Translations under genes and position numbers: made by a program
In this document: piece after piece, positions 13,561-26,875 of the stretch
Numbering within the stretch: position 1 is the stretch's first letter
How the letters are laid out: every line of letters starts with the position of its first letter
Origin: Sipunculus nudus
Lineage: Eukaryota > Annelida > Sipuncula > Golfingiida > Sipunculidae
Assembly (NCBI GenBank): GCA_026874595.1
Contig: CM049307.1
Coordinates: 26,696,362 to 26,760,361 of the forward strand
DNA length: 64,000 nt
Direction of reading: 5' to 3'
The notes under the pieces: model-generated
The model's database searches: none
Seen by the model: only the letters and a program-made list of their open reading frames with translations
Told to the model about the DNA's origin: nothing

Positions 13561-16273
13561 GAGACGCCAGATTATAAATAAGCCCCAACAGTCAAATTCT
13601 AGAATACCTTGACTATTCCTAAAAAAACTCCTCTCCCCGCCATAAAAAAAAAATATCGTCATAGAAATAAACTCACCATCCTCTCTTAGCCTGCGCTTAC
13701 TAACGGACGGAGCTTGACAACAAACCCATTAATTATTACATAATATTTTATTAGTATGGGCGTGACAGTAAATTCCATCTTTTAAAGTGTTAATCAGCAC
13801 ACAAAACTTAACCTAGATAAAATGTTATTCATAAATACTACCACAATTTGGTTCTTGGTGTAGAATCGAAACTCATAGCAATGGTCTTTTAGAAAGAAAC
13901 AAAAATACAGTTGACAGAAACAAGTGGAAAAAATGAATGTTGTTTTATAATGATAATAAAGGTTGAAGGAGATCCTATTAGAATAATTAATAATGTTACG
14001 TCAGGCATCCGTAACAAGGTCTTATCCCTGAAACATGTTTCTTAAATGCTGCATTGGAAGGGCTTCTTACACATTATCAAAACTTCATATAACTATAAAT
14101 ATATTCCGGTAGCGTTATTGGTATTAATGGAAAACAAGATCTGTTTCAACGATGCAACCCGTGTAGCTGTCTGGACTTATAATCATTTTATATCTTTATA
14201 TACAACTGGTCCTTGTTAATGTCACTGAGGATGCCTACAGACATTTCTTGAGTTTTTCCCGATTATAATGTTATTTTATAAACCCAATGTTAATTGAGCA
14301 AGAAATGCCTACTAAAGAGAGCGCTGGTAAGGACACAAATGTAAAATAACTTATTTCCGCGCTATGACTATAAAACGCGAACATCAACCCCAGTGTCAAA
14401 AAAGTTTGTTAGATGTATGACGTATTGACAGCTCAATTAGCGACTTGAGTCGGCTTCAACAAATACAGGAACATAACCATATTTGCCGCCTTTCATTGAA
14501 GTTAAAGGTCGTAAATGCGTAATGCATGCCGGGAATGCCGGTTGTGACAAAACAAATAATTCAGAAATCAAACTTATACCAGCGTCACGCTGGTGCACGA
14601 ATTCTTGAGTGTGCGGCACAACTGGCATGGCCATGCTACTCAAACTTCAATCGCAATCAACATCTCCGGCATTGAGACACTGGATATACGTGTATTGCCT
14701 TCTAAAACATGCGATTTCGGCTCCCACGCAGAAATACACGGCACTGCGATACGCAGAAACCGGAGCCGTTTACAGCGCTAGATTCAAAAATGGCCATTAC
14801 AGCACCTTTATCCGGTTTATTGTGTATTTAGTTTCCTTCCGTCAATTTACCGAGCAGGTCGATGTAACGACCCCAAGGGATAAAAGTTTCATTAGATTAA
14901 CTCTAAGCAAATGCTTTGACGCGTCGTCTCATCCATCGCCCCATCGTTCGTTGACCACATAAAGCCTTCTCTGTCCGTGTTGTCTGTCTGACAGAAGGTC
15001 ATCCGTCTTAAATTACTGCCAGTTAATGGATGCCTTGACTTTCATTATACACATATTCATACATACATAATGGCATATCACCGCGTTTGGACACGTCCGC
15101 AGGACTGGGATCGGTTTGTGCGGGACGGGTTCTCCGTAGACCTAGTTTACATGAGCAGTGATCACTGTAATGGTGTCCGAGTGCTTCCCTTGACCACTTT
15201 CCCCATAGACGTAGAGTCATGGGAAGCGAGTAAATCGGGGCATTCTTTGTATCTTGTATTTTCTTATTTATAGGCCCTCTAACATGTGTCTCCTTTACCA
15301 AAGTATATTATTTCAAGAACTATGTCTACCATTTCATACACATCATTTGGGACTAATATCAGTTGATGGAGTAATAACGCAGTTTTCATTTAACTCGGCA
15401 TCTTGATAAACCTCCCAGCTTGTTAGCTGAATAATATCGCCAATAATGATCTTGACACCGTACCTAAGTGGTGTGAGGCGCAGGACATGCTTTAGTTTGT
15501 AGAGTCGTATGCCTTTCTTCGTGCATTGCGCGTGTACATTATGTACACAGTGACATAGTACGGGACGGTCTCTACAGTGCGGTTGTCAATAGAACTGTTA
15601 ATTGTTCCGTCTTAGAGGAGGCCTTATCGGGCCAATAAACGGCACTTTCGTTTTTTTAACTTTACACCATATTTAGCCGGGACGCTTTGATTGTGACAGC
15701 ACGGTTGGGGGGCCTTGTCCAGATAGAACCATTCTCTTACGATTAAGCCCTGGTAAAGGCATTTAGCGCAAGATTTATAATATATGATTTTAAAAATAAC
15801 CGTTTCTTCTCATTCCAAAGTGTTTACTAAACAAAGCAATATATACATATGTTGAATTAAGTGATCGATTTGAATAAGCAGCATTTTGCGTTCCGTGAGA
15901 TATGTAAAAAGATGCTAGACCAATACATTAACTTAACTTGGCGACATTCGTGTTAAATAATTTTTTTCAGAGGCACGCAATTTCGATTTCTGCAAAGCAA
16001 AGTTCACACATGGCTATATGGTTATTTTTCTTCTTAATTTGGTTCCATTTCTTTTTTTTTTTTTTTTTTTTCTTGTTATTTAAGCACGTGGGTGATATTT
16101 AAGTCTCGACCTCCGCTGGCTCTCTGCTTTTGAATGTAAACACAAAGACATGCTCTATTTTGCCTTATATTAGCTCCAAACTGCATGATCATCATGAAAG
16201 CTTATGATAAAACAACCTACACTGTTTGTTGCTTGCACATAAAAACTCCTCCGCCATGTCTTGGAAAGCTCAA

Positions 16274-16286
16274 AGGACAAAGGTCA
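16274..16286 (+). promoter_or_regulatory. DR1 nuclear-receptor-type site
   Basis: AGGACA-A-AGGTCA, two half-sites in direct orientation with one-base spacing, the consensus layout for RXR / HNF4 / COUP-TF binding. It is a single match; function is unknown. Confidence 0.3.
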
Positions 16287-17509
16287 GATTATGAATAATT
16301 TGAACATTTTAAGTGATTGATGGCGTCATCTGTCCCTCCACTCGTCGCAGACAGAAAGAGCTAAATCATTCAGACAACTGGCGCGATTTAAATAGATAAT
16401 TTTTCATTTATTTCTGTTATGTTCTTTGGCATTTTAGCCAATAAATATAATGACTTAAGATTTCATCAGCAGTTACCAGGCACCACGGAATACAGCGTGG
16501 AAGCCTGTACACGCGGGGCCTTCAGACGTTTATCTCTAGTGCCAAGCACTTGTGAACTCCTAAGTAACCGTAATATACTTAGCCATCATAATTCACGTGT
16601 TTGAAGCGGCATCTATACAGCTCCCGTATCACGGAACCTCCAAGCTTGCTTCTCGGGACTTGCTTTATACACCAATGTATTTCATTCTGGGCGAGTCTCA
16701 TCAGGCTGTTCATGCAACTGGCCTATCACCCTAAATGTCTTATTTGATGAATGTACATTCCTTGGACCCGGACGAATCGTGTTCCACGGAGCCACTGGAA
16801 AACTCAGGCGTGAATGTAAAATTACAGTGAGTCAACCTTGGACAATAGCAGTGGGCCCAGCCTCGTTTCCAGCTCGCCTTGCCATTCTGATTTTTTTACG
16901 GGAGCGTCTCTCACGTATAAGGTGATATGTACAGTAAATTAGCCGCAAAACTACTTGTTTTTACCTAATAGAATGAACATCGATCATACTTGTCTGATTG
17001 ATTAAGACATGGCTCGTGGTCGGAATATGAGCTGTGTGTATTTTACAGTTGCTTTCAGTCTCCGGTTATTGTGGCGCTATCTATTGGTAGACACATGCAG
17101 CATCAAAATATGCAGAAAATCTCCATAAATTACTAGCTTCTGAAAATCCCTGTCTTAATTAAGTTTTATCTCCATTCTCATAAACTTGTTACGTTTTTGC
17201 TACTTAAAGGCGCCTATTGTTTTCGATAAATAGATTTTTTCATTTATGTTTTACTTCAGGTGTGTGCTCTTGATTTTTCTATAACGTCACAATTTTTTTA
17301 GACAAATATCCAAGATTTATCCCGCCCTTTTATGATGGATCAGGTCGGGGTCTGATGTTGTTTCCGCCTGATCATTTGTCAGAGGATAAACGTAATACGC
17401 TTAAAGTCAGGAAACCAGGCTGCCTTAACCCGTGTCAAAGAAACCACCAGGTGTCGTTGTATTCACCACTTGCCACAATAAACAGAACTACATCAGTCCA
17501 GCGTTTCTC

Positions 17510-18541
17510 CATCCTTCCGCCAAAGGACGTTTCTGTTCAAAACATAGCTCTTCCAGTAAGGGATTGTGGAACGGCCGGGACTACTTGTCCCAACTCTCAA
17601 ACTTAAAAATCAAAAAGTGTCACAATTCAAGAAAATGTCTACTGTTTGTATTGCACATGTGTATGCTCGACAGCTATCACTTATTCTGTTTAGTCCTTAC
17701 GTTTATTCCTTATTTGATAAATTTATATCACTGCCTATGTTCTAGTTGAGGGAAATGTTTTGAATGAAAGTTCATGCTTTTTTATTCCTGGAACAAAGTA
17801 AGTATACCGGTCCTCCCTGTAAAATTTATACAAATGAAAAACAGGATTCATTTCTTAATTTCTAAAAGTTTAGATATCTGGAAATGAAATTCGGTTTCTT
17901 TTTCTTGAAACATGTTTACCGGCTGTTTGTAACCGGATGCGGAGAATATAAGAGTGTATCACTATATGACAATAAAAAGATTTGTTTTGTGGGATAATGG
18001 AGTTGGTATATATTTCTCTTAAATTAATAATAAAAGTTTGCAGTAAAAAAAATATGGAACCTCGGTATCTGTTTTGTCCTCTGATGAAGATAAGTTGCCC
18101 TTTGCTAATTGACTGCACAGGTGTCATGTTATAAATTCCTCCCAGGATTTGAAAATAAAATCATTTTAATGTATGTAGATGAGTCCTTTCAACTTATTAA
18201 ATAGTTATTCTATTTTTCTTATTAATTATTATTAAATAATTATATAGTACCAAATTGACCGGAGATCTGGTGATCCGCAGGATAAAATAGTATAGGTGTG
18301 TGGGCACTTACCGGCCAGCGAGACGTGCAGGTTTTTCCCTCCGTTAAAAAAAAAAATTCGCAAGTAAAAAGTAAATCGGTATATGGAGAAGGACTTCAAG
18401 GAATAAGTAATAGTTTGTGTGCATTTGCATGTGACATGTAAACAGAAGATGTTTCCTTAATATGTAACAAACTTTGATTTTAAAGTTTGACAATTTTATT
18501 TAGACAAGTAGTCCAGCCGCCCCATGGTGCTTAACTGATAG
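17510..18541 (+). mobile_element. Foldback-type element with long inverted arms, copy 1
   Basis: The left arm (about 17510-17713) is, as reverse complement, similar to the right arm best preserved in copy 2 (about 20555-20755). Shared landmarks are CCGCCAAAGGACG / CCGCCAGAGGTCG, GGACTACTTGTC and the CATGTGTATGC / CATGCAAATGC region. The arms still align when translated. The right arm of copy 1 is cut off near 18541. No transposase frame is present, so it is probably non-autonomous. Confidence 0.6.
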
Positions 18542-19928
18542 TCCTTACCGCAAAAACATTTTTGTTCACGTGTTTTCCTTAATTCCCAAAATCAAAAATG
18601 TATCTTAATGAATACATCTATCTACATTATATGCCTTCGAATGTAGCAGCCCTAGAGACTTAATGGGGAAAAATTTCTTCTTCTAAAGGTTTATTTCCAG
18701 AATCCCTAACCAGCAAAGTCGTGCTCTTGTGAGTTCGATTCTGCGCAGTGTGGCGTTCTCCTGCTACTGTCTACTTACAGCCGGGAACAGAGATGATGTT
18801 CCACTCTCAGTATTCTGCGAAAATTTATAAGCAGGGCGTTCCAGGATTTAGGAAAAGGAGGTGTCCCACTTAGGACTAATGACAAAATGACTTATGAAAA
18901 GGTCCCCAGGTCCGGAAAAGGGGGGCCAGAGTACAAACTTTTGTCTGAAACCCTTTGAAAAGGTTGCGGCGGCTGAAAAAAAGGGGGAGGTGCAGACCCT
19001 CCCCCCCCCCCCCACCCCCCTCTTCTGAATCCGCTTCTGATAAGAAACAAATTAATTATTTTAACAAAAATGGGTCATCTATAACCATAGGTTAACATAA
19101 GGTGAACAGACTGTGCTAAGCTACCAGATACATATACCTAAGATTAGAACTGATGGAGAAGGGAAATCTATGTGAATGTTAGACATATATATATACCGCA
19201 TCCATGTAGACATTTGACAGATAATGGTTTGGTTTATCAAATTAACTATGCAGTAAAATAATAAAATATTATATTCGTCCTTTCTTCCACAACAGAGTTC
19301 TTTCTTCTCGATTAAATGCTAAATGTAAAGGGTTTGCATTAAAAAACATGAACCAGTGTCTAGAGACAGCGGTCCCATGACTTTCAAGTAACATGGGGAT
19401 GGACACAGGTAATTCTTTATTGCTGAATTATCAGTCGTTCATGACGCAGGATCGTATCCTGACTGCACAGCCAGTCTGCTGATTGCATAATGAAATAAGC
19501 GTCTACCGATATCTGTCACACGTTAACGTGCTTGTCAGGATACCGGGGTCTAAGATATTTTGATTTTATGTGCAGGCTGACCCCGATATGCGAGAAAGAA
19601 GACTGATCTATTAGAGCTATTGCACCGTTACAATTGTTAAACTATAGTCTATTTCACGAAAAAAGCACGGTCAGCTGAACCTTAAATATGTGAACATGAC
19701 AAAAAATTCATTGATGCTTTGTGTTACATGCAGACAATGATTCACAATCGGTCCTGTCAATTCTACAAGTGTAATTATTATGAATGAGTATATGTATCGA
19801 AAATTGTAAATAATAATTTGATAACGTTTAATGCTCTGTTATAATTACGTCTTAAAAGACAATAATATTTATCAGTTGTTTTGCTTTCGGTCGTTTGCAC
19901 TTCCTGTAACATTTTTTTAACTGCAATT
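18542..19928. other. Spacer between the foldback copies
   Basis: Contains the G/C-run MITE at 18833-19038. Otherwise nothing recognised; no reading frame of note. Confidence 0.5.
18833..19038. mobile_element. Short G/C-run MITE of the GGGGCGG family (copy A)
   Basis: The left end AGGGCGTTCCAGGATTT and right end GAATCCGCTTCT match the ends of the element at 23039. Shared inner blocks are GAGGTGTCC, GAAAAGGTTG(C/T) and GGCTGAAAA next to a long C/G run (about 18999-19013). Confidence 0.55.
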
Positions 19929-20755
19929 TCCTTATTTGATAAATTTATATCACTGCCATTTTATGTTAAGGGAAATGTTTGGAATGAAAGTTAATGCTTT
20001 TTTATTCCTGGAACAAAGTAAGTATACCGGTCCTCCCTGTAAAATTTATAGGAATGGAAAACAGGATTCATTTCTTAATTTATAAAAGTTTAGTTATCTG
20101 GAAATGAAATTCAGTTACTTTTTCTTGAAACATGTTTACCGGCTGTTTGTAACCGGATGCGGAGAATATAAGTGTATCACTATATGACAATAAAAAGATT
20201 TGTTTTCGGGATAATGGAGTTGGTATATAATTCTCTTAAATTAATGATAAAAGTTTGCAGTAAAAAAATATGGAACCTCGGTATCTGTTTTGTCCTCTGA
20301 TGAAGATAAGTTGCCCTTTGCTAAATGATTGCACAGGTGTCATGCTATAAATTCCGCGCAGGATTTGAAAATAAAATCATTTTAATGTATGTAGATGAGT
20401 CCTTTCAACTTATTTAATAGTTCTTCAGAAATGACCAAATTGACCGGAGAGATCTGGTGATCTGCAGGATAAAATAGTAGGTGTGTGGGCACTCACCGGC
20501 CAGCGAGACGTGTAGGTTTTTCCCTCCTGTTAAAAAAAAATTCGCAGGTAAAAAGTAAATCGGTATATGGAGAAGGACTTCACGGAATAAGTAATAGCTT
20601 GTGTGCATTTGCATGTGACATGTAAACAGAAGATGTTTCCTTAATATGTAATAAACTTTGATTTTAAAGTTCGACAAGTAGTCCAGCCGCCCCATGGTGC
20701 TTAACTGATAGAGGCTCGATTTGAGCAGAAACGACCTCTGGCGGAACGGAAGGGT
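19929..20755 (+). mobile_element. Foldback-type element, copy 2, left arm missing
   Basis: From about 19929 to 20710 this is a close direct repeat of 17705-18541, sharing for example GTATACCGGTCCTCCCTG and CCGGCTGTTTGTAACCGG, with small indels. It lacks the left arm but keeps a longer right arm, ending near GGCGGAACGGAAGG (about 20741-20753). The two truncated copies together define the full element. Confidence 0.65.
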
Positions 20756-23038
20756 GGAGGTATTAACACCCGTGTTCGGTCTGGTTTTGTGAGGATATAA
20801 ATTGTATACGTACTTCATCTGAACCTCCTTGAATCATAAAATAGGATTTTTTGTAACGTTTAGGTTTTTTATCTACTCACACTGCATTTAACACGTAACA
20901 TTATGGTGACGGATTTCCCTATTTTTCAAACTTTGTAAGTGGTATTTCTTTTACTTGGTCTATAATTAGCCCAATCCTGCAAACAAAGATTCGATAGTGT
21001 TCTGTTGATCCCCGCCTGATCCATCAGGAGAATTTGTCTCCGCATCGTTCATCTTCCCGTTCCTTAATGTTTCAGCCTCCGGGCCACTTGCGCCAACAAT
21101 AGTTTCCCAGCGTCCAACTTGTTTTCCACTGACTTCACACGGAGAGCCCGCCGTCAGAGAGTCCGCAGCGAATACATCATGGCCGCTGATTGGTCCGTGA
21201 TGTATTGGGCTCGTTTCGACTGCCTCCGGTCTTGAATATAACGCGGCCAACTGTATTACACATGTTGGCACTTGCCGATATCTTGTCCATTTCAGTCGCG
21301 TGGCTGGCTCAAATGCTTCCAAGGCAGATCATCCGATAAAGGCCGCAGTTTATCCCTTTTTGTTAGCGGTTTCTCATATCAGGCCGGTCTCACATCATAG
21401 TCAGTGGTCATCAAAGTGGGACACGGGCACACTCTTGTAAACGACTCAAACTGCTCATCGCAGCCACTTCACAGGCTAGTGATGAATTTATGACGGGACC
21501 GTTATTAGTCAAGTCTCTTGCTTTTATTTATGTACAAGGTGTTTCCGTAGAATCCATGTTTCACTGCACGTCAAAATTGGTAAAGTTTGGGAGATGTCCA
21601 TACTTGACGAGGGACCTGGCTAGCGCAGCAGACCATTACAGGAATATAATGTCTGCTTAACAAGATTATTGATATATCTGGTGTCTGTTAAGTGGGCTCA
21701 AAGGGGCTAGTCTTTGGGGCGAAAATGGGCGTCAAAGGCCGCTTTGTCTGCACAGTAATGTGCTGTCTCGACTTGCTGGACTGCTGGCTAAGTTTAAAGC
21801 TAGCAACATCAGCAATCTAGTCAGATTTCAAAGCCCTGGTTTGACATGGCAGCCACCAACAGGTACCCTGTAACACCAATCACCAAGCCTCATATGTTGT
21901 TCATTGGCTTCACCTTCAGCTCATAACAAAATGCCATGAGTAATTTCCCGCTCTCGGTGTGCTTCTAGCCAGCTTAACACTCTCCAGATTGGTGCGATGT
22001 TGACAGGACTGCCTGATTTTCAAGTCATTAATCAAAACCTACACTCTGAAACGAGTGTCCAGCTGTGTACCGCCTGAAATAATGACGTCACATCACGGTC
22101 TTGTTTAGCCACCAGGCTGGTCGAGTATATTATAGGGGTATCAGTGATCTCCCGGGGTCTCCATTTCAGCTGCCTTTGAGTTCGGTTAATGATTACGGCT
22201 GAGAAAAGACCAATATGGGGGAGGGGGGTCTCACTTGCGACCATCTTGGGTTGATAACATATTGTAAATTATACAAGAATACATGTACCAACCATAGGGT
22301 CGTATCACTCTCAGATTGTCTGTGGTCAAATTGTCTATTATTTAATTACGTGAACACGATACCTCCCTCATGAATGTTTGCAACGGTTTTACTGTAATCA
22401 ACAGTTGCCAACTACATGCAAAATCATCTGTTCCAATCTGATGTCAGCGTGACAAGGGAGATTATTGTCATTAAGCGTAGGTGGCAGGTTAAGTTTTCGT
22501 CGAACAATAGTTCAGTGTAACGAATATATAATACACGTATTGATTGAATTTTACTGCCAGTGGTTTATTCAATCGTCCAACTTAGTATTGAATATCACCA
22601 GTATATACGGGGCCAGTTGGAAAACTGTCCGTAGATTCCATTATCAACATATCTTATTGAAGTATTGGTGCCCAAGTTTTGGTGCATACATCAGGAGATC
22701 CACATGCAATTTTTCCGTAAGAGAACAAATATTTTTTTTATTTGTTCAAAGGGAAATTTGTAAGCAAGCGTTGTATTATATTCACACAGGTGTAAAACAT
22801 CCTCCAAACATTGACACTTATACCTGGAACTTAAGCAGGAGGTGAAATTCAATGAAAATAGATTTGTTAAAGTGAGGGAAAGCATGCCCTGCGCATTGCA
22901 TATTAAACAATCATCGCAAACATCTCAGGGTTGAGCAGTGCCGTGTGGGTTAAGCAGTGCCGTGCGGGTTGAGCAGTGCCGTGTGCCTGGTTGGCTCTCA
23001 CGCAGCCTTTCATTGATTCTTATGTTCCAGAGGAAACC

Positions 23039-23223
23039 AGGGGCGGATCCAGGATTTTGGAAAGGGGGGGGGGTGTCCAACCCAGGAGGACTATGATAAA
23101 TCTAAAAGAGGTCTTCACGTTCGGAAAAGGAGGTGTCCAGGCCGCAAAATTGGTTTGAAGCCCATAAAAAAGGTTGTTTCGGCTGAAAAGGGGGGGGGGT
23201 CCGGACCCCCTGGATCCGCTTCT
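23039..23223. mobile_element. Short G/C-run MITE of the GGGGCGG family (copy B)
   Basis: Terminal inverted repeats of about 17 bases: AGGGGCGGATCCAGG at the left and CCTGGATCCGCTTCT at the right, 185 bases in all, with two G runs. It is an internal paralogue of 18833-19038. Confidence 0.65.
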
Positions 23224-23728
23224 GGAATTGGATAAAAGTCGACACTTGTTGGCCAGGGCTAAGCCGCCCTGCTTTGTCTTGTTAAATAATCGACTTGTCC
23301 ATGCACTTTCAGAATGCATAGACTTGTTTCAGTTGAACACCATTTCCCAGTGATCAATCAGTGAGTACCCAACTTAGTCCACTTCAAGTCAGCCGTGACT
23401 GAACTTGGTGACCATAAGGCTCACAACAAATCTGAATTATCCCCGTGTGACCAAAGTGATCGAAGTTGTGATTGAGAGCTTAACATCAAACTTTGGAGAA
23501 CTCAATACAAGACGGACAGATGAAATTCATATTCAGGACAGATCCATTCTTAAGTTGTTTAAAAAAGTTACTTTTTAAATATGTCCCTCCCAATTTTTTT
23601 CTATTACCTGAGATGCAGGAAACGTGTACCTCGGTGACGGCTGGCTCCCATGGTTAAAATCCATTTAAGTTATATGACGCCTTTCTTTGATCATGGAAAG
23701 CCATTCGGGACCGTTTTAAGTGGCATGC

Positions 23729-23730
<2 letters not shown>

Positions 23731-23774
<44 letters not shown>
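23731..23774. repeat. (TA)n microsatellite
   Basis: About 20 TA dinucleotides with one phase break. Confidence 0.9.
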
Positions 23775-24474
23775 GTGTGTGTTTATATGTATGTATGTAT
23801 TAGCAGAAACACTGCTTGCGAACTCCTTGCCTGATTGTTATACTGACGAGGAGAGGTCGAAATTCAAAGTTAATACCATGCATGGGACAGGTGTGACTAA
23901 GGCTAAGGTACTCGTCTAGCGCTTATATACATTAGAAATATCCTGTTTTCCTGGTAGTTTTTATGTGGGATCCTCCTTTACCTTCATCCCATCGCTATAT
24001 ACTTCAGATTCAGTAGGTATCAGCAGAGTACACGGCAGACCCCATTAAGTCAATAAAAATCGTAGAAGAACTTTTCACCTGACCTGGAAACTTCATATAG
24101 ATATTATTCACTCTTTCCTGTATCACGTGCCATCGAGTTCGATGTTTCCTTGTCAGCTTATGCACTGTTAACAGAAACCCACTTGGGGTAGTAAATTTAA
24201 CTTTTCTGTCTTGAAGCTAAAGTCAACCTTTGTAAGCCAAAGCTACCACGCACTATACAGTCTGCGTGTGTGGTCTGATCTATATATAGAAACCACATAA
24301 TACTAAGCTTTGTTGGTCACTTGTGTATAAAACTAGTACCACAATGACATGTGAATATATTTTTAGGTATGTTATATACGATGTTTTGACATATCACCGA
24401 CACGTCAGTAATATGATTATAGAAACAGATTGTGCATAACCTTACACTGTTCTGGTACGAGATGAACGTTTGTG

Positions 24475-24718
24475 GCGGGGGGGGGGGGGGGCCCGTCGCA
24501 TCCAGTTCTCCCCTTTCTCCCGGAATTCACTTGGTCTAATAATGATTAAATTTTATAAAACACAATCACGAAATTCCTGTCACTGGTATCCGCAGATTCC
24601 GATTTTATTTTAATATAACGCAATGCACATGCATTAATGAATGTATTGTTTTTTTAATTAATTTTATTTTTAATTTTATACAAATGATATTTCTATTTGG
24701 AATTAAAACATGTGAGGT

Positions 24719-24781
<63 letters not shown>

Positions 24782-25189
24782 CTGTAATTGTCTTTGCCAA
24801 ATATTTTAGCCCCCTTCCCTCCCTCAATCCTGGCTACGCCCCTGCCTTCGGTTGAACCTGCGTTTAAAATAATGCTGTGAGGAAGGTGGGCGTTGTGGCC
24901 GATCACTCTTGATTATCGCCAGGATCGCCAGGACGCAAATTACACTTTGTGGGGGGGGGGGGGCGTCGCATCCAGTTCTCCCCTTTCTCCCGGAATTCAC
25001 TTGGTCTAATAATGATTAAATTTTATAAAACACAATCACGAAATTCCTGTCACTGGTATCCGCAGATTCCGATTTTATTTTAATATAACGCAATGCACAT
25101 GCATTAATGAATGTATTGTTTTTTTTAATTAATTTTATTTTTAATTTTATACAAATGATATTTCTAATTGGAATTAAAACATGTGAGGT

Positions 25190-25278
<89 letters not shown>

Positions 25279-25437
25279 CTTTAATTGTCTTTGCCAAATA
25301 TTTTAGCCCCCTTCCCTCCCTCAATCCTGGCTACGCCCCTGCCTTCGGTTGAACCTGCGTTTAAAATAATGCTGTGAGGAAGGTGGGCGTTGTGGCCGAT
25401 CACTCTTGATTATCGCCAGGATCGCCAGGACGCAAAT
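24475..25437. repeat. Recent tandem duplication of a ~480-bp unit
   Basis: Copy 1 (24475-24937) and copy 2 (about 24948-25437) are nearly identical, from a G run with CGTCGCATCCAGTTCTC through GCCAGGACGCAAATTA. They differ by single bases and by the length of an internal (TA)n tract (24721-24764 and 25193-25266). Each contains GGCTACGCCCCTG, the inverted end motif of the GGGGCGTAG elements seen elsewhere in the window. Confidence 0.85.
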
Positions 25438-26730
25438 TAAACAGCTGTATGGAGGTTTAACTGTTCTCGTGCTGCGGTTGATGGGTGCATGTAAAACCCT
25501 ACATAAAAACTCCATTTGCCAGTTGTAATTTAGCGGGAAGTGCGCCCCAAAACTCTTCAACATCTCTGGGTCGGTCGTCGGAGCTATACCTACCCGATGT
25601 GATGGGAGGCATTATGTTTCCTCTGCACGAAATAGGACCGGGAGGTACGCATCAAGATTTATATGGGGTTCGATGGGGTTTATTACGCCCATTTTATCCC
25701 GAGAAATGTCAAACCCGGGCAGTTTGTCGCGGTATTTTATGCTTGTTTGGGATTCTTACACAGTTATAAACTAGAAATATTTCACTTATTTCTGCTCCCC
25801 AGGGGTCAAGCTTAATGTTTCAGTTTAAGAGGGATTCAGGAATAATTCGGAAAGTTTAATACTGTTTTTGTGACACATAACTTTAAATAGTGTTTTCCAG
25901 GTTAAAGACATCTGCATATCGTTGGTTTATAAATTTTAATTGGTGCGTAAGTGAATCCGGTTATTACCTGCTTATGTCCTTTGTTTTTTCGATCTAGTGC
26001 TCGACTCGTTGACTTTTGCGTAGCTTTATGTAAAACATAACACGAGCAGACATATACTGTAGAAATAGATGCTGGTTAAGAAAAAAACTTCTCCGGTCAG
26101 AAGTATTTATAAGTAAACAGAAAGAAAACTCGTAAGACCTGCCACCTTCTGTTCTTTATACGGGAATATGCCTGTTATACGCATCTCTCACCTGTTTTAA
26201 CAAAAGTCACGCAGGTAACAGTATTATTTGCAAACAGAAAAGGGAGAAAGAATATGTCAGCTCTGCTAACCTTGGGATAAAAATGTACCTGTTATATGCC
26301 ATGGCAACATGCAAAAATAAGGGCAGGTCTGAACCAGTGTAAACTCGTGACACACCGTTTTCGGTCATTATGCTCGCGATATCCCGAGGATTAGACTGTT
26401 TTTGTTTTTGTTTTTGCATAATCTGGATTGTTGAGAGACCAAAATATTTCCGTTATCGGCACTTCCCTCCAGGCACCTATTTTGATTGCTGCGTTTTATT
26501 CAGAGGTTTGCTTCTCGGAGTGCCGCATCCAACCTTTTCGCATCGCTCGCCGCTACGAGTGTTTTATATTCGGTGACATTTGCCCACAAGAGTCCAAGTG
26601 AAAGCCGGTCTCACGTAACGCTTTCAAAGTAAGACCCCTGTCGAGGTATAGGGTAATATAACCCGCCCTACAATGTCGCCACGGAAATCTTAACAGAACA
26701 AGCTTTTTATTGGCCACATTTCTAATATAA

Positions 26731-26745
26731 ATATAAATAAATATA

Positions 26746-26776
<31 letters not shown>

Positions 26777-26802
26777 CATATATATATATCATATATATAT
26801 AT

Positions 26803-26868
<66 letters not shown>
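26731..26868. repeat. Compound (TA)n-(GA)n microsatellite
   Basis: A TA-rich tract with ATC interruptions (26731-26834) passes directly into about 17 GA dinucleotides (26835-26868). Confidence 0.9.

Positions 26869-26875
<7 letters not shown>

Larger units (their letters stand above)
8481..17509. other. No gene recognised; AT-rich DNA with microsatellites
   Basis: Contains (TA)n at 9641-9692 and 10849-10886, (CT)n at 13527-13558 and a long T run near 16052. Candidate regulatory blocks by eye are 10160-10600 (homeodomain-like TAATTA cores) and 16260-16300. Short open frames here carry no recognisable domain. Confidence 0.5.
20756..24474. other. No gene recognised; MITE, CRE palindrome and one microsatellite
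   Basis: A relatively GC-rich block at 20960-21330 is open on the minus strand for 118 codons from a non-ATG start, with no motif. Also present are TGACGTCA at 22083-22090, a short triplicated GAGCAGTGCCGTG motif near 22934-22982, the MITE at 23039-23223 and (TA)n at 23731-23774. Confidence 0.5.

Noticed and set aside
14578-14594. 17-base palindrome ACCAGCGTCACGCTGGT
   Set aside because: A single short dyad without further structure; it can occur by chance in 64 kb.
18690-18760. GAGTTCGATTCT, a B-box-like motif
   Set aside because: No paired A box at tRNA spacing and no cloverleaf stems.
20966-21322. 118-codon minus-strand frame in a GC-richer block
   Set aside because: Non-ATG start and no family resemblance. 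Could be a conserved element but not supportable as a gene.
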